Shown here: positions 23,037 through 31,577 of the stretch, piece after piece
Layout: each line of letters opens with the position of its first letter
Position numbering within the stretch: the first letter of the stretch is position 1
DNA from: Eggerthellaceae bacterium
Lineage (GTDB): Bacteria > Actinomycetota > Coriobacteriia > Coriobacteriales > Eggerthellaceae
Direction of reading: 5' to 3'
DNA length: 57,579 nucleotides
NCBI GenBank assembly: GCA_017511465.1
Contig: JAFWJU010000004.1
Coordinates: forward strand, 1-57,579
Program-made: the position numbers and the translations under genes
The notes under the pieces: model-generated
The model's input: only the letters and a program-made list of their open reading frames with translations
Told to the model about the DNA's origin: nothing
Database searches by the model: none

Positions 23037-25541
23037 TTACGAACCGAGACGGTCAGCCTCTTCCACCTCGAAGCCCAACGAGATCGCCGCTTCCTGGCGC
23101 ATCTTGTACTTCAGCACCTTGCCAGCGGCGTTCATGGGGAACGAGTCGACGAAACGGATGTAGCGCGGCACCTTGTGACGGGCGATGCGCTGCTGTGCGA
23201 ACTCGCGCATCTCGTCCTCGGTGGCTTCCTCCCCCTTCATCAGGATGATACAAGCCATGGCCTCTTCGCCGTACTTCTTGTCGGGCACGCCGATAACCTG
23301 GCAATCGCTCACCTTCGGGTGGGTGATCATGAAGTCTTCGATCTCCTTGGGATAGATGTTCTCGCCACCGCGGATGATCATGTCCTTGATGCGTCCCGTT
23401 ACGCGGAAATTGCCGTTTTCGTCGCGCATGACCAAGTCGCCCGAATGCAGCCATCCATCCTCATCGACGGTCTTGCGCGTGGCATCGGGCATCTTGTAGT
23501 AGCCCTTCATGATGTTGTAGCCGCGACTGCAGAACTCGCCAGCCACTCCGTCGGGCATCTCCTCACCCGTGCCGGGATTGATGATCTTGCACTGCACGTG
23601 CGGGTACTCGTAGCCAACCGTCTCGACGCGCCAGTCAAGCGGGTCGGTCCATTCGGTCATGACAGAACCGGGCGCGCTTTCGGTTTGCCCGTACACGCTG
23701 ACGATGCCGCCCATGTTCATCTCGCCGGGCTCGGCAGCTTTCCTCATCAGGTCGGGCGGGCAACCGGCACCGGCCATGATGCCCGTGCGCATGTGGCTGA
23801 AATCGGTCTTGCGGTAATCGGGATGGTTGAACATGGCGATGAACATGGTGGGCACGCCGTTGAAGCAGGTGATCTTCTCATTGTCGATGCACGACAGCGA
23901 TGTCTTGGCGTTGAAGTACGGCATGGGGCACATCGTGGTTCCGTGCGTCATCGACGAGGTCATCGAAAGCGTCATGCCAAAGCAGTGGAACATGGGCACC
24001 TGAATCATCATGCGGTCGGCCGTTGAAAGCCCCATGCGGTCGCCGATGCACTTGCCGTCGTTCACCACGTTGCGATGCGTCAGCATGACGCCCTTGGGGA
24101 AGCCCGTGGTGCCGGACGTGTACTGCATGTTGCATACGTCGTCGGGCCGCACGGCGTCGGCCATGCGCTGCACTTTTTCCAGCGGCACCGATTCGGCCCG
24201 CTCGAAGGCCTCCTCGAACGTCAGGCACCCCGGCATGCGGAAGCCCACCGTGATGACGTTGCGCAGGAAGGGTAGCTTCTTGCAGTGGAGCGACTTGCCC
24301 GGCTCGGTGCTGGCGATTTCGGGACACAGCTCGTTGATGATGGCCACGTAGTCGGAATCGAGCGCATGGTCGATCATGACCAGCGTATGCGTGTCGCTTT
24401 GACGCAGCAGGTATTCCGCCTCGTGAATCTTGTATGCCGTGTTCACCGTGACCAGCACGGCGCCGATCTTGGTCGTGGCCCAGAACGTGATGTACCACGC
24501 CGGCACGTTCGTTGCCCAGATGGCCACCTTGCTGCCGGCCTTCACGCCCATCGACACGAGCGCGCGGGCAAAGGTGTCCACGTCGTCGCGGAATTCCTCA
24601 TACGTGCGCGTGTAGTCCAGCGTGGTGTACTTGAAAGCCAGCTGGTCGGGAATGTCGGCAACCATGCGGTCGAGCACCTGCGGGAACGTGCAATCGATGA
24701 GGTCGTACTTCTTCCAGATGTACTCGCCCGTGCCGTCGTGGTTCAGGTACAGCGGCTTGCGGCGGCCGCGCGTGTCCTCGAAGCGGTCCATGTAGTTCAC
24801 GAAATGCGGCAAGATGATGTCCATCTCGTCGAGGTCGCTCATCCATTCGGGCTTCCATTCCAACGAGACGAAGCCGTCATAGTCGATGGAGGCAAGCGCC
24901 CGCACGAAATCGTCTATGGGCAGCGTGCCCTCGCCCACCAGGTTATACGTGCCATCGTCGTCGGAGTCGCGCATGTGCACGTGCTTCACGTAAGCGCCCA
25001 GGTTCTTGATCGTGGTGCTGGGGCTCTCGCCATGATCGCGATATGGATGATGAACGTCCCAAAGCGCCGCCAGGTAGTTGGTGGCATAGCCGTCCATCAA
25101 TTCGGTCAAACGGGCGGTATCGCCATACAGGCCGCTCGTCTCGATCAGCAGAACCACGCCGCGTTCCTTGGCGTACGGCAAAAGCTCGTCGAGCGTCTCG
25201 CGCACGATGTCTTCGGTGCCGTGCTGGCCCTTCACGCACACGTGCTCGACGCCCATCTCGGCAGCCATGTCCACGAGGCGCTTCACATCGCTTGCCGCAT
25301 CGCCCGGCAACGAGATGTCGATCGACGTGTCAAGCACCGGAAGCTGCAGGTTCAAACCGCGCAGACTGCGAATCGTAGCGCGCAGGTTGTACCTGTCGAA
25401 CGGGCCGCCTTTGGCGGAAAGATTCTCGTTAGCCAGCACGTCATAGGCTTCGATGCCCTCGAAGCCCATCTCGGAAGCCGTCTTGACCAGCTCGTCCCAG
25501 GGGACATCGCCCCATCCTCTTGTAGAAAACGAAAGCCTCAT
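23037..25541 (-). CDS. TIM-barrel isomerase-like domain fused to acyl-CoA synthetase
   Basis: An 834-residue fusion. Residues 1-255 are a sugar-phosphate isomerase/AP-endonuclease-2 TIM barrel with candidate metal ligands Glu134 (LLIETSG), Asp162 (ALWDVHH), His187/189 (KHVHMRD) and Glu228 (SLEWK). Residues about 285-834 are a complete ANL-family adenylating enzyme: P-loop YTSGTTGFPKG (474-484), VYGQTES, WLHSGD, GRIKDMIIRGGENIYPKEIE and the C-terminal GKVLKYKMR lysine region. The second half should activate a carboxylic acid to an acyl-CoA. The barrel may make or modify that acid. It lies 60 bp behind the LeuA-like gene, and the two probably form one unit. The substrate is unknown. Confidence 0.9.
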   Translation of the reverse strand: MRLSFSTRGWGDVPWDELVKTASEMGFEGIEAYDVLANENLSAKGGPFDRYNLRATIRSLRGLNLQLPVLDTSIDISLPGDAASDVKRLVDMAAEMGVEHVCVKGQHGTEDIVRETLDELLPYAKERGVVLLIETSGLYGDTARLTELMDGYATNYLAALWDVHHPYRDHGESPSTTIKNLGAYVKHVHMRDSDDDGTYNLVGEGTLPIDDFVRALASIDYDGFVSLEWKPEWMSDLDEMDIILPHFVNYMDRFEDTRGRRKPLYLNHDGTGEYIWKKYDLIDCTFPQVLDRMVADIPDQLAFKYTTLDYTRTYEEFRDDVDTFARALVSMGVKAGSKVAIWATNVPAWYITFWATTKIGAVLVTVNTAYKIHEAEYLLRQSDTHTLVMIDHALDSDYVAIINELCPEIASTEPGKSLHCKKLPFLRNVITVGFRMPGCLTFEEAFERAESVPLEKVQRMADAVRPDDVCNMQYTSGTTGFPKGVMLTHRNVVNDGKCIGDRMGLSTADRMMIQVPMFHCFGMTLSMTSSMTHGTTMCPMPYFNAKTSLSCIDNEKITCFNGVPTMFIAMFNHPDYRKTDFSHMRTGIMAGAGCPPDLMRKAAEPGEMNMGGIVSVYGQTESAPGSVMTEWTDPLDWRVETVGYEYPHVQCKIINPGTGEEMPDGVAGEFCSRGYNIMKGYYKMPDATRKTVDEDGWLHSGDLVMRDENGNFRVTGRIKDMIIRGGENIYPKEIEDFMITHPKVSDCQVIGVPDKKYGEEAMACIILMKGEEATEDEMREFAQQRIARHKVPRYIRFVDSFPMNAAGKVLKYKMRQEAAISLGFEVEEADRLGS

Positions 25542-25600
25542 GGCGAATGCTCCTTATCTGATACGGTCGATGGCGGTTCCCGTCGACCGCGCCTTTCTCG

Positions 25601-27016
25601 TTAGTTCTGCTCCTCGTAGACAATCTTGTTCAGCGCATTCACATATGCGCGGATGCTCGACCCGATGATGTCTGTCGAGATGCCGCGTCCGGAATACACC
25701 TTGCCTTCCCAAATGAGCTTCACCACGGTCTCGCCCATGGCTTCCTGGCCCTGCGTGACCGAGCTGATTTGGAAATCGTCCAACTCGTAGTGTTGTCCCA
25801 CGATTTCCTCTATTGCCAGGAACGCCGCGTCGATGGGGCCGTCACCCATGCAGACCTTCTGCAGCGTTTCCTCGCCCTTGCGGATGCGGATGTTCGCCGT
25901 GGCTTTGATCAGGTTGCCCGAGTTAATGACATAGCTCTCGAGCACATACGTTGCGGGCACCTGAAGCGCTGCGGAAGCCACGATGGCGTCCAGTTCGCGG
26001 CTGCCCACGCTTTCCTTCTTGGAGGCAACGCGCTGGAACGCCTCATACACCGCCGCTTGGTCTTCGGGCGAAAGGTCGTAGCCCAACTTGGCCACGCACT
26101 GCATGACTGCCTCGGCGTTGTCGTTTTCAGTGAGCACGATCGACTCGTCGGCTTCGCGCACGCCCGTTTCGAACGGGGAGTACGGCGAGCGGCCCGATTC
26201 GCAAATCCACGATACTTGGCTGATGGACCGCTTCAGCTCGGTGGTGCGCACGGAGGTCGTTGCCTGACACGCATCCGCCTTGTCAGCCAAGATCTTGCTC
26301 AGCCTGCCGACGGACACCACGTCCATGGGATACGTCGAGGCCTTCACCTCGCCCACGCCCTCGATGATGCCGGCGATGGCGCACGCATCGGCCATGTACA
26401 GCTCGTCGGAACACGAAACGCCCAGCGTCACGTCGGCGAGTTCGGGGATATCGGCGAAAAGCGAGCGGATGAACCCGGCGAATTCCTCGGGCAGCATGGC
26501 GCCAGCCGCATCGCACACGGTGATGGTGGTGGCACCGGCCTTGATGGCCCGCGCGATAACCTCGCGCAGGTAGGCGGCATCGGCGCGCGATGAGTCGTCG
26601 GCGATGAATTCCACGTCGTCTGCGCGCTTGCGGCACTCTTCAATCGTGGCCGCGATATCCTCGAGCATGGCGTCGGCCTTCTTGCGGTGCACGTATTCCA
26701 TGCGCGCCGGGCTGACGGCCGCCTTCACGATCAGGCGTGGATGCGCGGCTTCCTTCAGCGCGTTCCACACCAGGTCGATGTTCTCGACGTCCATCTGCAC
26801 GGGCACTGCGAGCGTGCTGTTGCGCACGAGCGATGCCAGCGACTTGATGCGAAGGCTGTCGGCCTTGGGGTTCGACACGCCCTCGACCTCGATGCCGGAC
26901 ACGCCCAGGTGGTCCAGGAGCTTGGCGATTTCCAGCTTTTCCTTGAACGACAGCGACAGGTCCTTCATGCTTGCCGCCCTGCGCATGGTCACGTCGCTGA
27001 CACGTACTTCTCTCAT
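25601..27016 (-). CDS. LeuA-family protein with lost catalytic residues (probable pseudo-enzyme)
   Basis: A 471-residue protein with the full layout of 2-isopropylmalate synthase: a DRE-TIM barrel (about 1-300), a linker, and a C-terminal LeuA dimer/allosteric domain (about 350-471, LQVPATYVLESYVINSGN to IGSSIRAYVNALNKIV). The active-site signature reads DVTMRRAASMKD where active enzymes have DTTLRDGEQ. The metal-binding HCHND reads VSCSD. The GERAGN and HESGIHQDG motifs are missing. Condensation activity is therefore unlikely. It may be a regulatory or scaffold subunit, or may have a new reaction. The start at 27016 gives MREVRVSDVTM; the SD is AAAGGAAG, about 11 nt away. Confidence 0.85.
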   Translation of the reverse strand: MREVRVSDVTMRRAASMKDLSLSFKEKLEIAKLLDHLGVSGIEVEGVSNPKADSLRIKSLASLVRNSTLAVPVQMDVENIDLVWNALKEAAHPRLIVKAAVSPARMEYVHRKKADAMLEDIAATIEECRKRADDVEFIADDSSRADAAYLREVIARAIKAGATTITVCDAAGAMLPEEFAGFIRSLFADIPELADVTLGVSCSDELYMADACAIAGIIEGVGEVKASTYPMDVVSVGRLSKILADKADACQATTSVRTTELKRSISQVSWICESGRSPYSPFETGVREADESIVLTENDNAEAVMQCVAKLGYDLSPEDQAAVYEAFQRVASKKESVGSRELDAIVASAALQVPATYVLESYVINSGNLIKATANIRIRKGEETLQKVCMGDGPIDAAFLAIEEIVGQHYELDDFQISSVTQGQEAMGETVVKLIWEGKVYSGRGISTDIIGSSIRAYVNALNKIVYEEQN

Positions 27017-27364
27017 GATGATGCTCGCTTCCTTTACTGGTTTACGTAAGTTGCCATTATGGCATGTTTCGGCGTCCCGCGATTTCAAACAGCCGCCAAC
27101 CACGCGGTGACACTAACGGCGAAGGGGATTTATAAGGCGCGGACCCGCACGAACATAAGGCGCAGGCGCGCCTAGATAAGCAGCAGGCTCAGAAGGAGGC
27201 TATGTCCGCTCGCGTAAATCATACTGGGGGGAAGTATAGTCATAGTTCGCGAGACGTGGCAAGACCTTTTTCGATAGTCGGCTAACGCCATCGCGAATGA
27301 CGCACGCCGCCGCTTCTGCTGTATAGTAGAACGACTTCGAAACATGCCCAGAAACGAGGTGCCC
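27017..27364. other. intergenic region between the LeuA-like gene and metA
   Basis: A 348-bp divergent gap. It holds one short ORF with a strong ribosome site (27202-27285) and a TATAGT box (27322-27327) that may be the metA -10. I looked for SAM-type riboswitch cores and a T-box core and saw neither. Confidence 0.4.
27202..27285 (+). CDS. possible 27-residue small protein or leader peptide upstream of metA
   Basis: An ATG preceded by AGAAGGAGG at ideal spacing opens a 27-codon frame with peptide [20 protein letters not shown], continuing RPFSIVG, then TAA, 80 bp before metA. There is no methionine run or obvious attenuator codon cluster. The only support is the ribosome site and the position; it may be non-functional. 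Confidence 0.25.
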   Translation: MSARVNHTGGKYSHSSRDVARPFSIVG

Positions 27365-28438
27365 ATGCCCATTCGCATACCAGACGCGTTGCCCGCGACA
27401 GACCTGCTGGCGCAGGAGAACATCTTCGTCATGACCGAATACCGCGCCATGCACCAGGACATCCGTCCTTTGCGCGTGGTGCTGCTGAACCTCATGCCCA
27501 CCAAAATCGCCACCGAAACGCAAATCCTGCGCAAGCTGTCGAACACGCCCCTGCAAATCGAGATAACGCTTTTGCGCATGGCGAGCCACGACGCGAAGAA
27601 CGTGTCTGAACAGCACTTGGATACGTTCTACCGCACGTTCGACGAAATCGCCCACGAGCATTTCGACGGCATGATCATCACGGGCGCGCCCGTGGAACTG
27701 CTTGATTTCGAGGACGTCGATTATTGGCCCGAGCTGTGTCAAATCATGGATTGGTCGAGCACGCACGTGCACTCGACGCTGCATATCTGTTGGGGCGCGC
27801 AGGCGGGCATTTATTATCACTACGGCGTTCAGAAACACGAGCTGCCCAAGAAGATGTCAGGCGTGTTCGAGCATCGGCAAATCGCCGCAAAGCTGACGTC
27901 GCCTCTGCTACGCGGGTTCGACGACCTGTTCTGGGCGCCTCATTCGCGCTATACCGAGGTGCGTGCCGAGGACATCGACGCCCATCCCGAACTCGAGCTT
28001 CTGGCCGTGTCGGACGAAGCGGGCGTCTACGCCGCAAAGAGCGTCGACAGCCACCGGTTCTTCGTGTTCGGTCATCCCGAATACGATCGTGCCACGCTGA
28101 ACGGCGAATACGAGCGCGACTTGGGCCGCGGGTTGGATATCGAGATGCCCGCGCATTACTACCCCAACGACGACCCAACCCAGGCACCGCGCAGCAACTG
28201 GCGCGCACATGCGCAGCTGCTGTACACCAACTGGCTGAACTATTACGTGTACCAGACAACGCCGTACGACATCCGCCTGGCTGGTAAAGAGGACTTCGAA
28301 GAGGCTGACACGTCGGCCGCCAAGCCAACTGGTCCTACCGAGTCGAAATACGCCGAGCGCGAAGACGATGACGGGTACGACCGCTGGTCCGATCGCCAGG
28401 AATCGGCGCCCATGTTCGAGCCTGATCCTTGGAAGTAG
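27365..28438 (+). CDS. metA: homoserine O-acyltransferase, predicted acetyl-CoA type
   Basis: A 357-residue MetA-family enzyme that acylates homoserine at the start of methionine synthesis. The catalytic Cys142 is in [10 protein letters not shown], and the His/Glu pair is in FFVFGHPEY (His237, Glu239). Residue 111 is Glu ([11 protein letters not shown]). Published work on this family shows Glu111 favours acetyl-CoA and Gly111 succinyl-CoA, so this is predicted to be a homoserine O-acetyltransferase. The start at 27365 follows GAGGT. The C-terminus has about 45 extra, acidic residues compared with E. coli MetA. The gene converges with dxs, with a palindromic element between. Confidence 0.95.
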   Translation: MPIRIPDALPATDLLAQENIFVMTEYRAMHQDIRPLRVVLLNLMPTKIATETQILRKLSNTPLQIEITLLRMASHDAKNVSEQHLDTFYRTFDEIAHEHFDGMIITGAPVELLDFEDVDYWPELCQIMDWSSTHVHSTLHICWGAQAGIYYHYGVQKHELPKKMSGVFEHRQIAAKLTSPLLRGFDDLFWAPHSRYTEVRAEDIDAHPELELLAVSDEAGVYAAKSVDSHRFFVFGHPEYDRATLNGEYERDLGRGLDIEMPAHYYPNDDPTQAPRSNWRAHAQLLYTNWLNYYVYQTTPYDIRLAGKEDFEEADTSAAKPTGPTESKYAEREDDDGYDRWSDRQESAPMFEPDPWK

Positions 28439-28439
28439 C

Positions 28440-28573
28440 TTTTAAAAGCTACGACGGCTCGGCCAAGGGCATACGCCGCTTGCGCAGGCAAAAGGCCTAA
28501 AGCTTATACACATTTGCTTTCTTTCGCCGAGCAGCTGTAGGCGTAGCCCTTGACCGAGCCGTTGCAGCTTTTA
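28440..28573. repeat. hairpin element, family A, copy 2 (between metA and dxs)
   Basis: Long imperfect arms run from the metA stop into the dxs stop: TTAAAAGCT..ACGGCTCGG..CAAGGGC on the left and the complement on the right. Inside are the family A boxes GCCGCTTGCGCAGGCA (28475-28490, identical to copy 1) and TTCGCCGAGCAGCTGTAGG (28523-28541, 17 of 19 identical). A small AAAGC/GCTTT stem forms the apex. It can serve as a two-way terminator for the convergent genes. Confidence 0.75.
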
Positions 28574-30442
28574 AGCAATCGCCTTGCGGATGGCGGCGGC
28601 GATACCTGATGCATCGAGGCCTAGGTCGGCAAGGAGCTGGTCGGGCTTGCCGTGGGGTACCACGGCGTCGTCGATGGCGAGCACGATGGTGGGCACTTGG
28701 CAACCGTCCTTCGACAGCACCTCGAGCACGCCTTCGCCCGCACCGCCTGACATGATGCCGTTTTCCACTGTGACGACAAGACGCGTCTGCGCAGCCGCCT
28801 TGATGGCTTCCTCGTCGAGCGGCTTGGCCCAGCGCATATCCACCACACGAACGTCAATGCCCTCGTCCGCCAGCGTATCTGCCGCCTCGAGGGCGCATGC
28901 GACGCGGTCGCCGAATGCCAACACGGCAACGTCGGCGCCTTCGCGCACCGTACGGGACTTTCCAATTGGCAGCACTTCGGGCTTTTCGGGAACGGGCACG
29001 CCCACACCGGCGCCACGCGGATAGCGCACGGCTACCGAACCGCCCTGCTTCAGGGCTGTATGAAGTGCGTTCACCAGTTCGGCTTCGTCCGAAGGCGTCA
29101 TGACGCTCATGCCGGGAATCAAGGTCAGGTACGCGATATCGTAGGCACCGTGATGCGTCGGGCCATCCTCGCCTACCACGCCGCCACGGTCGACGGCGTA
29201 TACGATGTCGCAACCCGTTAACGCGCCATCGACGATCATCTGGTCGAACGCGCGCTGCAGGAATGTGGAATACACGGCCACAACCGGCTTTAGCCCGCCA
29301 ATCGCCAAACCGGCAGCCATGCCGACAGCGTTCCCCTCGGCGATGCCGACGTCAATGAAACGATCGGGGAATTCTTCAGCGAAGGAATTCAATCCCGTGC
29401 CCGAGCGCATGCCCGCCGTGATGGCGACAATGTTCTCGTCTTCACGCGCCTCGCGCACGAGCGCGGCGCCAAACGCGTCAGTGTAACTGAGCTTGTTGCA
29501 CGGCTTGCCGTTCGATTTGCCCGTGGCGATGTCATAGGACCCAATGCCGTGGAATCGTTCGGGATCGGCTTCGGCGTGCACGTAGCCCGCGCCCTTCTTC
29601 GTGACCACATGCACGAGCACGGGGCCATCGGCGTCAAGCGCTGTGCGCAGGATGTCGCGCAATGCGCTTATGTCGTGACCGTTGATGGGAGGCGTGCACA
29701 AGATGCCGAGCTGCTCGAACATCATGGTGTCGGGCACGAAGAACTGCTTGATGGAGTCTTTGGCGTTGCGGCCGAAGTTGACGAACGCGCGACCGATGGC
29801 GCCGCTTTCCTCCATGCGAGCCTGAGACGTGTCGCGTGCCGTGCGGTATTCCGCCGACGACCTTATCGCGCCAAGGTGCCTCATGAGAGCCCCCACATTG
29901 CGCGAAATGGACATCTCGTTGTCGTTCAAGATGATGACCAGCGGCAACTGCAGCTGGCCGATGGTGTTCAAGGCCTCGAAAGCCATGCCGCCTGCAAGGG
30001 CGGCATCGCCAATGAGGGCTACGATCTTCTCGTCGGTGCCGCGCAGCTCGCGTGCTTTGGCCAAACCGAGCGCAATCGAAAGCGAGTCAGACGCATGGCC
30101 CGATGCATGTACGTCATGAGGGCTTTCAGCGGGGCGGGGAAAGCCCGACACGCCGTCTTGTTGCCGCAGGTTCTCGAACGCCTCGCGACGCCCGGTGATT
30201 ATCTTGTGCGCGTATGCTTGATGCCCCACATCGAACACGAATTTATCGCGGGGCGAATCGATAAGCGAGTGAACAGCCAAAATGATCTCGACAGCGCCAA
30301 GCGACGAAGCCACATGCCCGCCCGTGCAAGACGTGGTCTTGATTATCTCGCCGCGGATCTCGCCAGCGAGAATGCCGAGCTCTTCTTCGCTCAACTGCTT
30401 CAAGTCAGCTGGCGATGCTATGGCGTCTAGGATGCGATTCAT
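28571..30442 (-). CDS. dxs: 1-deoxy-D-xylulose-5-phosphate synthase
   Basis: A 623-residue thiamine-diphosphate enzyme that joins pyruvate and glyceraldehyde 3-phosphate, the entry to MEP isoprenoid synthesis. Visible are the His of DVGHQAYAHK, the ThDP/Mg motif GDAALAGGMAFEALN (usually GDGAL..), the catalytic Glu in DVGIAEGNAVGMA, and the C-terminal transketolase domain. Length is normal. Its ATG is 3 nt after the xseB stop with no strong ribosome site, so translation is probably coupled to xseB. Last gene of the accC-to-dxs series. Confidence 0.96.
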   Translation of the reverse strand: MNRILDAIASPADLKQLSEEELGILAGEIRGEIIKTTSCTGGHVASSLGAVEIILAVHSLIDSPRDKFVFDVGHQAYAHKIITGRREAFENLRQQDGVSGFPRPAESPHDVHASGHASDSLSIALGLAKARELRGTDEKIVALIGDAALAGGMAFEALNTIGQLQLPLVIILNDNEMSISRNVGALMRHLGAIRSSAEYRTARDTSQARMEESGAIGRAFVNFGRNAKDSIKQFFVPDTMMFEQLGILCTPPINGHDISALRDILRTALDADGPVLVHVVTKKGAGYVHAEADPERFHGIGSYDIATGKSNGKPCNKLSYTDAFGAALVREAREDENIVAITAGMRSGTGLNSFAEEFPDRFIDVGIAEGNAVGMAAGLAIGGLKPVVAVYSTFLQRAFDQMIVDGALTGCDIVYAVDRGGVVGEDGPTHHGAYDIAYLTLIPGMSVMTPSDEAELVNALHTALKQGGSVAVRYPRGAGVGVPVPEKPEVLPIGKSRTVREGADVAVLAFGDRVACALEAADTLADEGIDVRVVDMRWAKPLDEEAIKAAAQTRLVVTVENGIMSGGAGEGVLEVLSKDGCQVPTIVLAIDDAVVPHGKPDQLLADLGLDASGIAAAIRKAIA

Positions 30443-30445
30443 GAT

Positions 30446-30724
30446 TTATGCCTGATCGGATTCCGAAACGGCTGCAGCATCGGCGCCAGACGCGTCCTCT
30501 GGTTCGGGGGCGGGTTCCTCTTCCGCGACAATGCCGACCTCCAGCAAGCTGCTGGCTTTCAACCCCAGCTTCACCGCTTCCTCGTACAAGTCTAGGGCGT
30601 CGTCGAGCGACATGTCGTCGTCATCGACTTCGCGCGCAATCTCCTCGAGGCGCTTGCGCACAGCCTCGAACTCGTTGGATTCGATTACCTCGGGCTTGGA
30701 AACCGCAGATTCGCTATTCGTCAT
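30446..30724 (-). CDS. xseB: exodeoxyribonuclease VII small subunit
   Basis: A 92-residue protein. FEAVRKRLEEIAREVDDDDMSLDDALDLYEEAVKL is the helical-hairpin pattern of XseB, which binds XseA to make the single-strand nuclease ExoVII. The last 25 residues are an extra Ala/Glu/Pro-rich tail. It starts inside the end of nusB (11-bp overlap) and sits 3 nt before dxs. The large subunit gene xseA, usually next to it, is not in this window. Confidence 0.88.
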   Translation of the reverse strand: MTNSESAVSKPEVIESNEFEAVRKRLEEIAREVDDDDMSLDDALDLYEEAVKLGLKASSLLEVGIVAEEEPAPEPEDASGADAAAVSESDQA

Positions 30725-31154
30725 CGGAAGCCGTTCCTTCCATGGTGCGCGCAATGCGTCCCAGCACGCCGTTGACAAAGCGGGACGACTCGTCTTCGCC
30801 GCCGTAAATCTTCGCCAACTCGACAGCCTCGTTAATGGCGACCGAAACCGGCACGTCATCGACGTAGACCATCTCGTACACGGCCAGGCGCAACAGGGCG
30901 CGATCGACAACCGGCATGCGGTCGACCGACCAATTCTCAGATGTGGCGGCCAAACGCTCGTCGATATCGTCACGATGTTCCTTCACACCGCGCACAAGCG
31001 ATTCGGCATACTCGCCTAATTCGATGTCTTCGGGATAATCTCCCTCGTCAATGAGCGTCGCCACGTCGGCGTCCATGATGTCGCTGGAATATAACAGCGA
31101 CAACGCATCTTCACGCGCTCGACGGCGCTCATGCTTCTTCAGCTTTGAAGCCAT
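30714..31154 (-). CDS. nusB: transcription antitermination factor NusB
   Basis: A 146-residue all-helical RNA-binding protein that works with NusE in rRNA antitermination. It shows the RRRAREDALSLLYS opening and the C-terminal signature VAINEAVELAKIYGGEDESSRFVNGVLGRI. The start at 31154 follows AGGAA. It lies between the Asp23 gene and xseB, the same order as in Bacillus (yqhY-nusB-..-xseB). Confidence 0.94.
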   Translation of the reverse strand: MASKLKKHERRRAREDALSLLYSSDIMDADVATLIDEGDYPEDIELGEYAESLVRGVKEHRDDIDERLAATSENWSVDRMPVVDRALLRLAVYEMVYVDDVPVSVAINEAVELAKIYGGEDESSRFVNGVLGRIARTMEGTASDDE

Positions 31155-31161
31155 GTTATTC

Positions 31162-31512
31162 CTAGTTGTCGAACTGGATACCATCGATGTAGATGTCAAC
31201 TGCACCGACCTTGGCGCCGATCTGCGTTTCAACGGCGTCTGCAACGGCTTGGCGTACTTTGGCAGCCAAGTCTGACAGCACGAAACCGCTCTTCACGTAC
31301 AGGCGGATGGAGATGATGAGCTCGTCGTCCTCGCCTGTCTCGATTTCGATGCCCTGCGTCGACGGCTTGCCGCCGCCGAAGATGGACATGATGCCACTCG
31401 TCGTCGGGTCGCCCACGCTGGCAACGCCGTCGATGTCGCGCGCAGCCATCGAGATGATGGTCTCGACCACGCCTGGCGCAATGGCCATACCGTCGATGTT
31501 CAGATCTGTCAT
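31162..31512 (-). CDS. Asp23/Gls24 family protein
   Basis: A 116-residue protein of the alkaline-shock (Asp23/YqhY) family. It carries IAPGVVETIISMAARDIDGVASVG near the N-terminus and the DLAAKVRQAVADAVETQIGAKVGAVDIYIDGI end typical of the family. In Bacillus the homologue YqhY is encoded right after accBC and influences acetyl-CoA carboxylase activity; this gene is likewise directly after accC (65 bp). A GGAG ribosome site is present. Cytoplasmic, no membrane segment. Confidence 0.93.
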   Translation of the reverse strand: MTDLNIDGMAIAPGVVETIISMAARDIDGVASVGDPTTSGIMSIFGGGKPSTQGIEIETGEDDELIISIRLYVKSGFVLSDLAAKVRQAVADAVETQIGAKVGAVDIYIDGIQFDN

Positions 31513-31577
31513 TGTCTTCTCCGTCCTGTCTCTTGCAAGTTTGGCAAGTTTCGGATGCTTATCACATTATCCTTCTA

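Noticed and set aside
24285-25604. A 439-codon open frame on the plus strand opposite the acyl-CoA synthetase fusion
   Set aside because: Antisense shadow with no recognisable motif. The minus-strand frame has full domain signatures.
27017-27364. SAM riboswitch or methionine T-box upstream of metA
   Set aside because: No S-box core and no TGGNACCGCG-type T-box sequence could be found in the gap.
22929-28573. Family A hairpins as integron attC sites or MITE copies
   Set aside because: No GTTRRRY/RYYYAAC core sites, no integrase and no cassette array. The ends are not constant and no target duplications are seen, so MITE is also a poor fit.
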